Shown: one piece after another, positions 6,503 through 14,608 of the stretch
Layout: every line of letters starts with the position of its first letter
Numbering within the stretch: position 1 is the first letter of the stretch
Assembly: GCA_024402635.1 (NCBI GenBank)
Contig: JAKSTJ010000025.1
Span: 1 to 36,155 of the forward strand
Direction of reading: 5' to 3'
Origin: Treponema sp.
GTDB lineage: Bacteria > Spirochaetota > Spirochaetia > Treponematales > Treponemataceae
DNA length: 36,155 bases
The notes under the pieces: generated by a model
What the model saw: only the letters and a program-made list of their open reading frames with translations
What the model was told of the DNA's origin: nothing
The model's database searches: none
Program-made: the position numbers and the translations under genes

Positions 6503-7333
6503 ATGAAAAAAATCTGTTTTATAAATTTTATAATGTTGTTTCTCTGTTTTTCAATGTTTTCAGAAGGAACTACAGTTACAAAAAATAAAAATGTTGTTGA
6601 TATCAGCATTAAATTAAAAACTAACGGTGATATTGAAATTGAAAAAGCTTCAAAAACTTTGCCTGGAGACCCTGAAAAACGTATTATCATAATTAAAGAC
6701 AGTGATACAGGAAATCCTGTTCCTCAAGCTAATGTTGAAATTGATAAAAAATGGGACGTAATCACAAGTAATGAAGGAAAAGCTGATTTACCGGACGATG
6801 TTGAAGATGGTGAGCATTCAATGGTTGTTACAAAAGATGGTGTTTATGTAAGAACTGAATCTACATTTTCAGTAGAAAACGGTGAAATCACTACTGCAGT
6901 TCAAATTTCAGTTCCTAAAATTGTTGATTATGAAAGATTTAAAATCGTTCTTGATTGGGGTGAATATCCTTATGATCTGGATTCTCATATTCTTAGCAAC
7001 AGATATCATGTTTACTACAGCAATATGAACGCTTTAAATCTTAATCTTGATAGAGATGATACAACAAGTTATGGCCCTGAAACTGTAACTGTTAGAGATA
7101 TTGCTCTGTCCCCAATTTATCAATATTATGTTTTTGATTTTTCAAACAGGGATTATCCGTGGAGTACTGCCATGTCTAATTCTGGTGCCCAAGTCAGAGT
7201 TTTCTATAATAATGAATTAGTTGCAACTTTTGATATTAAACCTGATCAGCCTGGAATTTTGTGGCATGTTTTTGATATTGTAAATGGAAGTGAAATAATA
7301 AAATACGATACAATTACTGGCGACAGAATATAA
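6503..7333 (+). CDS. Secreted protein, DUF2135/YfaP-like
   Basis: A 276-residue protein with signal peptide (MKKICFINFIMLFLCFSMFS). An Ig-like or carboxypeptidase-regulatory-like segment (about 70-135, with DSDTGNPVPQANVEID and SNEGKADLPD) is followed by a C-terminal part opening with VLDWGEYPYDLDSHI. That phrase resembles the 'LxWgxxPxDLDsHL' hallmark of DUF2135/YfaP-type domains. The function of those domains is unknown; several are surface proteins. The start is 2 bases after the upstream stop, with GGTGA as a weak binding site. It is probably made together with the SPOR-like protein. Confidence 0.6.
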   Translation: MKKICFINFIMLFLCFSMFSEGTTVTKNKNVVDISIKLKTNGDIEIEKASKTLPGDPEKRIIIIKDSDTGNPVPQANVEIDKKWDVITSNEGKADLPDDVEDGEHSMVVTKDGVYVRTESTFSVENGEITTAVQISVPKIVDYERFKIVLDWGEYPYDLDSHILSNRYHVYYSNMNALNLNLDRDDTTSYGPETVTVRDIALSPIYQYYVFDFSNRDYPWSTAMSNSGAQVRVFYNNELVATFDIKPDQPGILWHVFDIVNGSEIIKYDTITGDRI

Positions 7334-7339
7334 AATATT

Positions 7340-8359
7340 ATGTTCGAAATTTTCAACTTAGTTTTTACTGATCCAAACTTTTTAAGTGCTTTTTCGCAAA
7401 CAATTATTATAATTGCTCTTGGTTTTCTTTTTATGCGAAAAGGCATTGTTGATATAAGTGCAAAAAAAACTCTAACGGCGTTAATCTGGAAACTGGCAGT
7501 TCCTTGTTTTGCATTTAATGCTTTTATGCAGGATTTTGAATGGAACAGTTTTAAGGCTAGTCTTACTGAATTTCTACTTGCAGTCATTTTTTATATTGTT
7601 CTGATAATAATTGGAAAATTAATTTTTCTGAAAAAAGGCAAAGATTTTTCTACTGTATCAGGTTTTATGATTGCTATTGGCCAAACAACTTTATTTAGTA
7701 TGCCAATCCTTCAGTCTGTATACGAAAACAAAGCTCAGGAAGTAATGCTTTATATCAGTACAATCAGCATTGTTTTTAGAATTTTTGTTTATATTGTTGC
7801 AACAACAGTTATTAGTGGTGAAAAAATTACATTAAAAAAACTAGGACCTCAACTGAAAAAAGTCTTTATTACTCCTGTAATGATTGGAATGTTTCTTGGA
7901 ATACTGGTTTTTGTTTCGCAAAATAAAGTTCCGTTTCTAAGAATTGATAAATCACTTCCAGTTTTATATGTAACTGTAAAAGCATTGGCAAGAATGGTTG
8001 GACCATTGTGCATGCTCTTAATAGGAATGAGTATTGGTGAAGCAAAAATTACTGAGTGTTTAAAAGATGGATTTGCCTGGTTACTGGCTGTTCTTAGAAA
8101 TTTAATTGCACCAGTAATTATTCTTTGTATTTGCTTTTTAATGCACAAAACAGGAATTTATCATTTTAATGAATATTCTTTAATGGCAATTGTTGTTGGA
8201 TTTAGTGCTCCAATCAGTGTAACATTAAGTATTGCATGCATGCAGTATGGAAAAGAAGAAGTTTTAGCCAGCAGAGCCTGTGTTATTTCAACTTTACTTA
8301 CATTACTAACATTTCCGCTGAGTTTTGTAATGGTTCATTTGGCATTGCAGTGGATGTAA
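7340..8359 (+). CDS. AEC-family transporter
   Basis: A 339-residue, very hydrophobic protein with about ten membrane segments and a central polar break. It resembles the auxin-efflux-carrier (AEC) family: an opening TIIIIALGFLFMRKGIVD, then LIWKLAVPCFAFNAF and a C-terminal SAPISVTLSIACMQYGKEE. Bacterial members move malonate, malate or related organic anions, but the substrate cannot be read from sequence. The start ATG is 6 bp after the previous stop with no clear Shine-Dalgarno sequence, so translation may be coupled to the upstream gene. Confidence 0.85.
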   Translation: MFEIFNLVFTDPNFLSAFSQTIIIIALGFLFMRKGIVDISAKKTLTALIWKLAVPCFAFNAFMQDFEWNSFKASLTEFLLAVIFYIVLIIIGKLIFLKKGKDFSTVSGFMIAIGQTTLFSMPILQSVYENKAQEVMLYISTISIVFRIFVYIVATTVISGEKITLKKLGPQLKKVFITPVMIGMFLGILVFVSQNKVPFLRIDKSLPVLYVTVKALARMVGPLCMLLIGMSIGEAKITECLKDGFAWLLAVLRNLIAPVIILCICFLMHKTGIYHFNEYSLMAIVVGFSAPISVTLSIACMQYGKEEVLASRACVISTLLTLLTFPLSFVMVHLALQWM

Positions 8360-8394
8360 AAGATTCTTGCTGATTTGTTATTTTTCAGGCCGAT

Positions 8395-8424
8395 TTGAAC
8401 AAAAATTTTCTTTTATGCTATACT
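8395..8424 (+). promoter_or_regulatory. Promoter ending 6 bp before an ATG
   Basis: -35 TTGAAC (8395-8400), 18-bp spacer, -10 TATACT (8419-8424) with an upstream TGC (extended -10). Start of transcription is expected at about 8431, which is the A of the next gene's ATG. Confidence 0.65.
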
Positions 8425-8430
8425 ATAACA

Positions 8431-8796
8431 ATGAAATTTCTTCCTGTTATTTATGATTCAGAATTTGTTTCTGATGATGTTTTAAAGACTGAATTCAAAG
8501 CTGCTCATCAAATTGGAAAAGTTGCTTTGGGAGATAATTATTTTTTTTATCGTGAAAAATTTAAGATTCGATACATTGCTTATTCCAGTATTTACAGAAT
8601 TTTTAGAAGAGTTCAACTTGTAAATATGAAAATGTGTTGTTCTCGTGGACAATTGCAGATTCAGAATATTGTTCTTTGTTCAAAAAAGAATGTGGAACTT
8701 GCCATGGTAGACTTGCCTGATGAAAAATCTGCTTTAGCTTTGATTGAAGAAATGCAGCAGAAAATACCTGAAGTTAAAATTGGAATGAAAAAATAA
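8431..8796 (+). CDS. Small conserved protein of unknown function, PH-like
   Basis: A 121-residue soluble protein. The start is set at ATG 8431 because the longer TTG start (8395) falls inside the -35 box. No Shine-Dalgarno sequence is present, and the mRNA is predicted to be leaderless. It contains the pattern 'GDNYFFYREKFKIRYIAYSSIYRIFRRV', then KMCCSRGQLQIQNIVLC and a C-terminal helix ALALIEEMQQKIPEVKIG. I remember similar proteins in gut Firmicutes, and the beta-strand run plus final helix suggests a bacterial PH-like fold (inference). A pair of adjacent Cys (MCC) is central. No function is assigned. Confidence 0.7.
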   Translation: MKFLPVIYDSEFVSDDVLKTEFKAAHQIGKVALGDNYFFYREKFKIRYIAYSSIYRIFRRVQLVNMKMCCSRGQLQIQNIVLCSKKNVELAMVDLPDEKSALALIEEMQQKIPEVKIGMKK

Positions 8797-8800
8797 TTTT

Positions 8801-9036
8801 GGTGAGATGCCGAACTAAATTCGGCATGACGTGATTGGTAAGATACCGAAATGAATTCGGCATGACAAAGAATCTGTTTCGTTGAACAGAAAAACTGTTA
8901 TTCTGACTAAAAAAAATGTCATCCTGAACTTGATTCAGGATCTCACCGATAATTTATGGAAAATAACATTGGTGAGATGCCGAAATAAATTCGGCATGAC
9001 GTGATTGGTGAGATGCCGAAATGAATTCGGCATGAC
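8801..9036. repeat. Second REP-like palindrome array
   Basis: Copies lie at 8801-8830 (+), 8837-8866 (+), 8918-8947 (inverted), 8971-9000 (+) and 9007-9036 (+). The first and last pairs are each joined by GTGATT and lie exactly 170 bp apart, so a double unit was duplicated around one inverted copy. Copy 8971-9000 is identical to the copy at 4-33, nearly 9 kb away. The array fills the gap between two convergent genes and ends 3 bp before the stop of the minus-strand gene. Confidence 0.9.
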
Positions 9037-9039
9037 ATA

Positions 9040-9990
9040 TTACTGAATATAATCTGGACCGTAAGCATCATTTCTTGATGAATAAGCTATACGGCTTTTT
9101 GGATTTCCTTTTGAATCAAACTGGTATTCATAGAAAACATAGAAATCTTCTGAATAAGAAACATAATATAAGTTTCCTTTTTTATCATATCTGTATGTAT
9201 AGACATTTCCAGAAGAATCTTTCTTTAATGTTACATTTTTATTTGAATCGTATTCAGTCCATCTTTCTTCAAGAATTTTAGAACCATTAGTTTTTACATA
9301 ATGAATACAATTACCTGCATCATCATATTCATATTCATCAGTATAATTAGGTGTTTCATATTCAATTAATTGGTCTTTTGCATTGTATGTGCTATATATT
9401 GGACCGACTCCCCATCTGTCTTCATTAATTTTTGTTGTATATGAAACTAAGCCAGATTTATCGTATGTATAAACTGTACCTTCGCCATTGCTTTTCTTAA
9501 TCATTAAGACTCTATTTTTTTTATCATATTTATACCAGGTTTCGTTGTCTTCTGAATCAGATTCATAAATCAAATTGTTTTTTTCGTCATAATCGTACCA
9601 GATTTCATGTGGTTTATCCAGATAGGCACTCTTTGTTTTTTTATGAATTAATAAATCGCCATCATATTCATTCCATTCTTCAAATTCTACTTGTTTAGCA
9701 TATACATCTTTTCTATATTTGAGCTGCTTTTTTGCTGTGTATTCATAGAAGTGTTCAGATTCACCAGTTTTTTCATAAATAACATTTCCGGCTTTATCTT
9801 TTTTTTCAATTTTTTGAGTTCTGTTGTTCTGCCATTCAAGATCTGAAGAATAATCATAATCTTCAAAAGCATAAAACCATTTTGTTATTTTTTTTCCGTC
9901 TAAATCAAATGTTTTTCGTACTTTTTCCTGACCATAAAAAAGACTTGTAAACACTAGTAAAAATAATGTGATTATTGTAATTTTTTTCAT
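9040..9990 (-). CDS. Secreted YD/RHS-like repeat protein
   Basis: A 316-residue protein with signal peptide (MKKITIITLFLLVFTSLFYG-Q). Most of it is made of short repeats of about 20 residues of the YD type: YEYTAKKQLKY, WYDYDEKNNLIYE, WYKYDKKNRVL, YTYDKSGLV, YEYDDAGNCIHY, YRYDKKGNLYY, YQFDSKGNPKS. Such repeats wrap into a beta-sheet shell in RHS/YD proteins. At this length there is no toxin-type C-terminal domain. It is probably periplasmic or surface-exposed with unknown role. GAGG lies upstream of the ATG, inside an inverted-repeat leader. The 3' end abuts the palindrome array. Confidence 0.78.
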   Translation of the reverse strand: MKKITIITLFLLVFTSLFYGQEKVRKTFDLDGKKITKWFYAFEDYDYSSDLEWQNNRTQKIEKKDKAGNVIYEKTGESEHFYEYTAKKQLKYRKDVYAKQVEFEEWNEYDGDLLIHKKTKSAYLDKPHEIWYDYDEKNNLIYESDSEDNETWYKYDKKNRVLMIKKSNGEGTVYTYDKSGLVSYTTKINEDRWGVGPIYSTYNAKDQLIEYETPNYTDEYEYDDAGNCIHYVKTNGSKILEERWTEYDSNKNVTLKKDSSGNVYTYRYDKKGNLYYVSYSEDFYVFYEYQFDSKGNPKSRIAYSSRNDAYGPDYIQ

Positions 9991-10027
9991 ACTGATACCT
10001 CATGGATGTTTTGTATGATATCAGTAT
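9989..10027 (-). promoter_or_regulatory. Inverted repeat spanning the leader and start codon of the YD-repeat gene
   Basis: ATACTGATA (9989-9997) and TATCAGTAT (10019-10027) are perfect complements. On the minus strand the second arm ends in the start codon and the Shine-Dalgarno GAGG lies in the loop. A -10-like TATACT also falls on the outer arm. It could be an operator or a translational hairpin. Confidence 0.4.
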
Positions 10028-10069
10028 AAATTAAGCCTTTCTTTTTATATACAGAGTTAAACTCACAAT

Positions 10070-10849
10070 TTATTTTCTTCCAATAACAACCATTGTCTGT
10101 GCCTTTTCGTTATAAGGAGAACCGTCATAATCTCCCCAAACGTAAGCTTCAGAAAATCCAAATTCAATCAGTTTATCCCGCAAAAAAGAAGCAGGGTAGA
10201 GTCGTTGTACAAATTGATGATCAACTACAGGTTTTTCTTCAGAGGTGTCAATTTGCTCTGTCCCTTTTGTAAGAGGATAAAGTGTCCATCTGGAATTTAA
10301 TCCTTCCCAAGCTCCTACAACTGAAAATTCGGTTCTTACCTTAAATCCAGCCCGTTCAAATTCTTCTCCAGGGGTAAAATACATTATAGAAGTTTCCCGG
10401 CTTACACATTCCAGAATAAAAGTTCCGCCTTTTTTTACAGGAGCACACATGTTCTTAAGAATTTCCATGTCTTCTTCAATAGTGTCGCAATAACCAAAGG
10501 AAGTATAAAGGTTGATAGAACAGTCGTATTCTTTATCTGTTTTAAAATATCTTAAATCCTGATTGATTAATTTTAATGGAACACCTTCTGCTTCTGCACT
10601 TTCTTTTGCAGCATCCAGTTCGGATTGAATAATATCAATTCCTGTTACATCTAAACCTAAAATGGCAAGTTCTACTGAAATACGTCCCAAACCGCAGCCA
10701 CAATCCAATACTGAATCACCTTCTTTTAAGCCTGCAATTTCTTTTACTTTTTCTGCTACGGCTGGTGCTTCTGCCCATCTTGCATCATCAAACATTATGG
10801 GAGCATAGTTTATCCAGAAATTTTCTTCTTCAAACCATTCTTTAGACAT
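10070..10849 (-). CDS. Class I SAM-dependent methyltransferase
   Basis: A 259-residue cytoplasmic enzyme. Motif I VLDCGCGLGRISVELA (about 47-62) and the acidic ribose-binding Asp in VTGIDII (about 69-75) define a Rossmann methyltransferase. Further motifs NQDLRYF and CSINLYTSFGYCDT follow in order. The N-terminus (FEEENFWINYAPIMFDDARW) resembles small-molecule methyltransferases of the Methyltransf_25/11 type. The substrate is unknown. At residues about 195-200 the sequence KGTEQIDTSEE is encoded by the dispersed word GGGACAGAGCAA on the coding strand, which may be a repeat insertion in a surface loop. GAGG lies about 13 nt upstream of the ATG. Confidence 0.82.
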   Translation of the reverse strand: MSKEWFEEENFWINYAPIMFDDARWAEAPAVAEKVKEIAGLKEGDSVLDCGCGLGRISVELAILGLDVTGIDIIQSELDAAKESAEAEGVPLKLINQDLRYFKTDKEYDCSINLYTSFGYCDTIEEDMEILKNMCAPVKKGGTFILECVSRETSIMYFTPGEEFERAGFKVRTEFSVVGAWEGLNSRWTLYPLTKGTEQIDTSEEKPVVDHQFVQRLYPASFLRDKLIEFGFSEAYVWGDYDGSPYNEKAQTMVVIGRK

Positions 10850-10888
10850 ATTTCAGGTTTCCTCTATAATAAAAATCTGTTCTGGAAA

Positions 10889-11899
10889 TTATTCACTTAT
10901 ACTGTAAAGTTCAATATTTTCATCCTGAAAGTTTGAAAAACACAAAAGCTTTCCATCATCAGAAACATCAAGTCCTGTTGGCTGATTTCCACCTTCAAAT
11001 TTTTTTACAACTTCCATTGTTGTTATATCTATAATCTGAATTTTTCCATTTGATGGACTTCTTTTTGTATAATCTTGTGGATTGTTTGGACCTCTTGAAG
11101 AAACAAAAAGCCAGCGGTTGTTCAGTAAATCAATTGTATTTGGATTGATATAAACTTTTGTTTTTCTTTCAATCTTAAATTTTTCCATATCAATTTCATA
11201 AATCTGACTGAAATACATATCGGAAATATAAGCTTTTGTTCGTTCATCATTCATAACAATGTGACGCATGGCAGAATTTTTTATACTGATGGAATTTGTT
11301 CTTTTTCCATTTTCTGTATTGAATTTTTCAATTATTCCACCATCAAAAGCGAGGGAAACAATTTCATCACCTTTATTTATAAAGAACAATCCTCTTGGAG
11401 CTTTACCGGTTTTTAATTTTCTTAAAACTTCTCCGGTTTTATAATCAATTAAGGAAACATCATTAGAAACCCAGTTTGAAACCGCCAGCATATCTTTTTC
11501 AGGAGAATAGGCAATAAACTTTGACCAGATTCCTTTTGTAGGAATTGTTCTTTTAAGTTCAAAACCAGGATATGAATATTCGTAAATATTTCCGGTTGTC
11601 ATTTGGGAAACAAGAAAAACTTTTTTTTCGGGAATAAATAATCCTTCTACATAACCTTCTTTTTTAGAATTAGGCGGATTGATTCTGTTCAGCATCTTTT
11701 TGTTTTCAATATCAAAAATATCAAATCCATTATCTTCAAGTAATGGCATAATGATATATTTATTGTCTGGACTGAACAGAACCTGTTTTGGCTGACGACC
11801 ACATTTGTATTTTCCAATTTTTGTTAAAACCGGACCTTCTGCAAAAAGTGTCAGTGTAGAATAAATTAAAGTAACCGCAATTAAAAAAAACTTTTTCAT
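10889..11899 (-). CDS. Secreted YVTN/WD40-like beta-propeller protein
   Basis: A 336-residue protein. ATG 11899 is chosen because it is preceded by GGGAG and opens a signal peptide (MKKFFLIAVTLIYSTLTLFA-E); a longer reading frame would run back into ettA. Repeated blades are visible: PKQVLFSPDNKYIIMPLLEDNGFDIFDIE, KFIAYSPEKDMLAVSNWVSNDVSLIDYKTGEVLRKLKTGKAPRG and QPTGLDVSDDGKLLCFSNF. These are typical of YVTN/YncE-type beta-propellers. Likely periplasmic; the ligand is unknown. It starts about 27 bp after the ettA stop and may be co-transcribed with it. Confidence 0.8.
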   Translation of the reverse strand: MKKFFLIAVTLIYSTLTLFAEGPVLTKIGKYKCGRQPKQVLFSPDNKYIIMPLLEDNGFDIFDIENKKMLNRINPPNSKKEGYVEGLFIPEKKVFLVSQMTTGNIYEYSYPGFELKRTIPTKGIWSKFIAYSPEKDMLAVSNWVSNDVSLIDYKTGEVLRKLKTGKAPRGLFFINKGDEIVSLAFDGGIIEKFNTENGKRTNSISIKNSAMRHIVMNDERTKAYISDMYFSQIYEIDMEKFKIERKTKVYINPNTIDLLNNRWLFVSSRGPNNPQDYTKRSPSNGKIQIIDITTMEVVKKFEGGNQPTGLDVSDDGKLLCFSNFQDENIELYSISE

Positions 11900-11925
11900 A
11901 TAAACTCCCATAAAAACTCTGAATT

Positions 11926-13662
11926 TTAGCGGCTTAATTTTCTGTAAACAGTACGCTTTGGAACTCCAGCATCTTCGCCAAATTCTTTCATTTTCCATTC
12001 AGCATATTCAGACCAGTTTCCTTCAAAATAACGTACTTCTGAATTATTTTCGAATGCAAGAATATGTGTACAAATACGGTCAAGGAACCATCTGTCGTGA
12101 CTTACAACCAATGCACAACCTGCAAAGTCTTCCAATGCTTCTTCCAATGCACGAACTGTTTCAACATCAAGATCGTTTGTTGGTTCGTCAAACATTAATA
12201 CGTTGCCACTTTCTTTAAGCATCATTCCAAGATTCAAACGGTTTCTTTCACCACCAGAAAGAACGCTTACTTTTTTATTCTGATCTGCACCGCCAAAATT
12301 AAACCAGCCGCAGTATGCATGAGCATTTACTTCTCGAACACCACCTTCCAGTGCACGGCCTTTTTCATCAACAGCACCAAGTTTTACTAAATCACCGCCG
12401 CCACCTAAAGTTTCGTAAACAGTTTTGTCCATATCGAGACCAGAACGCATCTGATCTACATATACTAATTTTACAGTTTTACCAACTTTGATTTCTCCTG
12501 AATCAGGTTTTTCTCCAGTTTCAAGGCCAGCTGCTTCTGCAATCATTTTGAATAAAGTTGTTTTACCTGCACCGTTTGGTCCAACAATACCAATTACGGC
12601 ACCTGCTGGAATATGAATGTTTAAATTTTCAAAAAGAAGTTTATCACCAAAAGATTTTGTTACATTTTCAAGATCAATTACCTGACCACCAAGACGTGGA
12701 CCAGCAGGAATAGAAATCTGAGAATCTTTTAACTGCTTTTTAGATTCCTGAGACATAAGTTCATTGTAGCGGGTGATGTGTTCCTTGTGTTTAGCCTGAC
12801 GTCCCTTTGCTCCCATGTGAATCCATTCCAATTCTTTCTGGATTTCTTTCTGGCGTAAAGATTCATTTTTGCTTTCCAAAGCCAAACGCTGATTTTTCTG
12901 TTCAAGCCATGAAGAATAATTTCCTTTGTATGGATATCCTTCACCGCGATCAAGTTCAAGAATCCAGCCAGCAACATCATCAAGGAAGTAACGGTCGTGA
13001 GTAATTGCAATTACAGTTCCTGGATAATCGTGAAGATGTTTTTCAAGCCAGGCAACAGTTTCTGCATCAAGATGGTTTGTAGGTTCATCAAGAAGAAGAA
13101 TATCTGGTTTCTGAAGAAGAAGACGACATAAAGCAACACGACGTCTTTCACCTCCAGATAAAACATCAACAATCTGATCTCCTGGAGGACATCTTAAAGC
13201 TTCCATTGCAAGTTCAAGATTATTATCAAGATTCCATGCATCAAGAGCATCAATTTTTTCCTGAACTTCGGCCTGTCGTGCGCAAAGTTTATCTATATCA
13301 GCATCTGGATCACCAAATGCTTCGTTTATTTTATCGAATTCTGCAAGAAGATCTGTTATTTCTTTAACGCCTTCTTTTACACAATCCATAACAGTTTTTC
13401 CTGGTTCAAGATATGGTTCCTGTTCCAGATATCCGATTGTGTAGCCAGGAGCTAATGAGGTTTCACCTGTATAATCTTTATCAATTCCAGCTAGAATTTT
13501 AAAAAGTGATGATTTTCCGGCGCCGTTTGAACCGATTACACCAATTTTTGCACCGTAGTAATATGAAATGCTGATGTCTTTAAGAACAACTTTTGTTCCG
13601 TAAGCACGTCCAACACGGTCCATAGTGTAAATTATTTTTTTGTCATCAAAGGTTTTTGCCAT
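11926..13662 (-). CDS. ettA: Energy-dependent translational throttle protein EttA (ABC-F ATPase)
   Basis: A 578-residue cytoplasmic ABC-F protein with two ATPase domains and no membrane segment. Domain 1 has Walker A GSNGAGKSS (about 44-52), signature LSGGERRRVALCRLL and Walker B LLLDEPTNHLD. The linker (about 240-310) contains the helical GAKGRQAKHKEHI segment that reaches into the ribosome. Domain 2 has GPNGAGKTT, LSGGERNRLNLGMML and MFDEPTNDLD. The N-terminus (KIIYTMDRVGRAYG) is characteristic of EttA, which binds the ribosomal E site and gates entry into elongation according to ATP/ADP. It is somewhat longer than the E. coli protein (555). TAGGAG precedes the ATG. Confidence 0.93.
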   Translation of the reverse strand: MAKTFDDKKIIYTMDRVGRAYGTKVVLKDISISYYYGAKIGVIGSNGAGKSSLFKILAGIDKDYTGETSLAPGYTIGYLEQEPYLEPGKTVMDCVKEGVKEITDLLAEFDKINEAFGDPDADIDKLCARQAEVQEKIDALDAWNLDNNLELAMEALRCPPGDQIVDVLSGGERRRVALCRLLLQKPDILLLDEPTNHLDAETVAWLEKHLHDYPGTVIAITHDRYFLDDVAGWILELDRGEGYPYKGNYSSWLEQKNQRLALESKNESLRQKEIQKELEWIHMGAKGRQAKHKEHITRYNELMSQESKKQLKDSQISIPAGPRLGGQVIDLENVTKSFGDKLLFENLNIHIPAGAVIGIVGPNGAGKTTLFKMIAEAAGLETGEKPDSGEIKVGKTVKLVYVDQMRSGLDMDKTVYETLGGGGDLVKLGAVDEKGRALEGGVREVNAHAYCGWFNFGGADQNKKVSVLSGGERNRLNLGMMLKESGNVLMFDEPTNDLDVETVRALEEALEDFAGCALVVSHDRWFLDRICTHILAFENNSEVRYFEGNWSEYAEWKMKEFGEDAGVPKRTVYRKLSR

Positions 13663-13737
13663 TTTTTTTACTCCTAGAAATTGAAATGTTAATATTATAC
13701 CATATAAAAGGGTAATTTTCGAGTAACAATTCTGTAT

Positions 13738-14442
13738 TTACTTTATTCTTGTAAAAGTTGAAGTATAATCACCTTTGCTGTAAGAAAAAGTTTCATTATT
13801 AACAGAAAGATTGTCCCAATAAAAAGTTTCTCCTTCTTCATCATAAATTACAGCATTGTAAAAACAAAGTTGATTATCATCTGTTAATTTCCAGTTGCCG
13901 GATAAACCTTCACTCTCTTTACGAAATAAAGCAATTTCTCCATTTGCCCAGATTTTTAAAGTGTAATTTGGAGAATCCCATTCACCAATCAAAAGATTTT
14001 CAACAGATTTCTTTTTATTTTCAGTAAGGAATCCTTTAAAAACCCAGCCTCCATAAGGTTCAATGTCAGCATAAGATTCAGCATAAACCCATGGAGCAGT
14101 TATTCCATCAATTGTATAAGTTTCTCGGGTTTCTTTTGTAACGTGTAAAGTTGCTCCGTTAGGAAATTTTCCAAGTTTAGTTCCATCAACAGGACTTTCC
14201 CGATAATTTAGATTTGAACCAACATCAACAAAAACGTACATTTCTTTTGACTTTGGATAAACAATAATCGGATCATTTTCAGGAATTGTTTCTTCTACTT
14301 CAGAAACTTCTTTTTTTTCTTCTACAGTTGTATTACGGACATTTTCAGTTTCTGCAGTTTTTTCATTCTTTTTTTGATTTTTACATCCATTCAAACAAAA
14401 TAAAATGGTAATTCCAGCTAAAATTAAAATACTTTTTTTCAT
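13738..14442 (-). CDS. Lipoprotein with bacterial SH3-like domain
   Basis: A 234-residue lipoprotein with lipobox LNGC (Cys20 after MKKSILILAGITILFCLNG). A charged, disordered spacer (about 22-60, rich in K, E, T and V) leads to an SH3b-type segment: SNLNYRESPVDGTKLGKFPNGATLHV, matching 'LNVRsgPstsskvigtlpkGtxv', about 77-102. The last 80 residues (LLIGEWDSPNYTLKIWANGEIALF...LSGNWKLTDDNQLCFY) look like a small beta-barrel lipocalin-like or DUF-type domain. GGGAG precedes the start. It probably sits on the membrane facing the periplasm and may touch peptidoglycan. Confidence 0.78.
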   Translation of the reverse strand: MKKSILILAGITILFCLNGCKNQKKNEKTAETENVRNTTVEEKKEVSEVEETIPENDPIIVYPKSKEMYVFVDVGSNLNYRESPVDGTKLGKFPNGATLHVTKETRETYTIDGITAPWVYAESYADIEPYGGWVFKGFLTENKKKSVENLLIGEWDSPNYTLKIWANGEIALFRKESEGLSGNWKLTDDNQLCFYNAVIYDEEGETFYWDNLSVNNETFSYSKGDYTSTFTRIK

Positions 14443-14593
14443 ATAAATTCTCCCTTACATTTTGTAATAAAAATCATTATACAGTTAATAAAATTTAAAG
14501 TCTCTCATACTCTGATTTTTCTTAAATTTTAAATTATTCTGTAACGTCTGGCTTTTTTTATGATTTAATATTTAATAAAATAAATTATATAAG

Positions 14594-14608
14594 TATAATT
14601 GGGTTATT
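14594..14608 (+). promoter_or_regulatory. -10 box close to the ATG at 14609
   Basis: Perfect TATAAT (14594-14599) is followed by 9 bp and then ATG. The -35 match at 17 bp is poor (TTTAAT, 14571-14576). No Shine-Dalgarno sequence is seen, so the leader would be 0-3 nt. Confidence 0.55.

Noticed and set aside
5975..6690. Long minus-strand ORFs opposite the SPOR-like gene
   Set aside because: They are mirror translations of the E/V/T-rich repeat DNA on the coding strand and have Phe/Leu/Gln low-complexity products.
12729..13010. ORFs in other frames inside ettA
   Set aside because: They are shadows of the well-conserved ABC-F gene and lack ribosome binding sites.
14480..14560. Inverted TTAAATTT-type repeats between the SH3 lipoprotein and the 14609 gene
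   Set aside because: The pairing is all A/T in very AT-rich DNA and could easily arise by chance.
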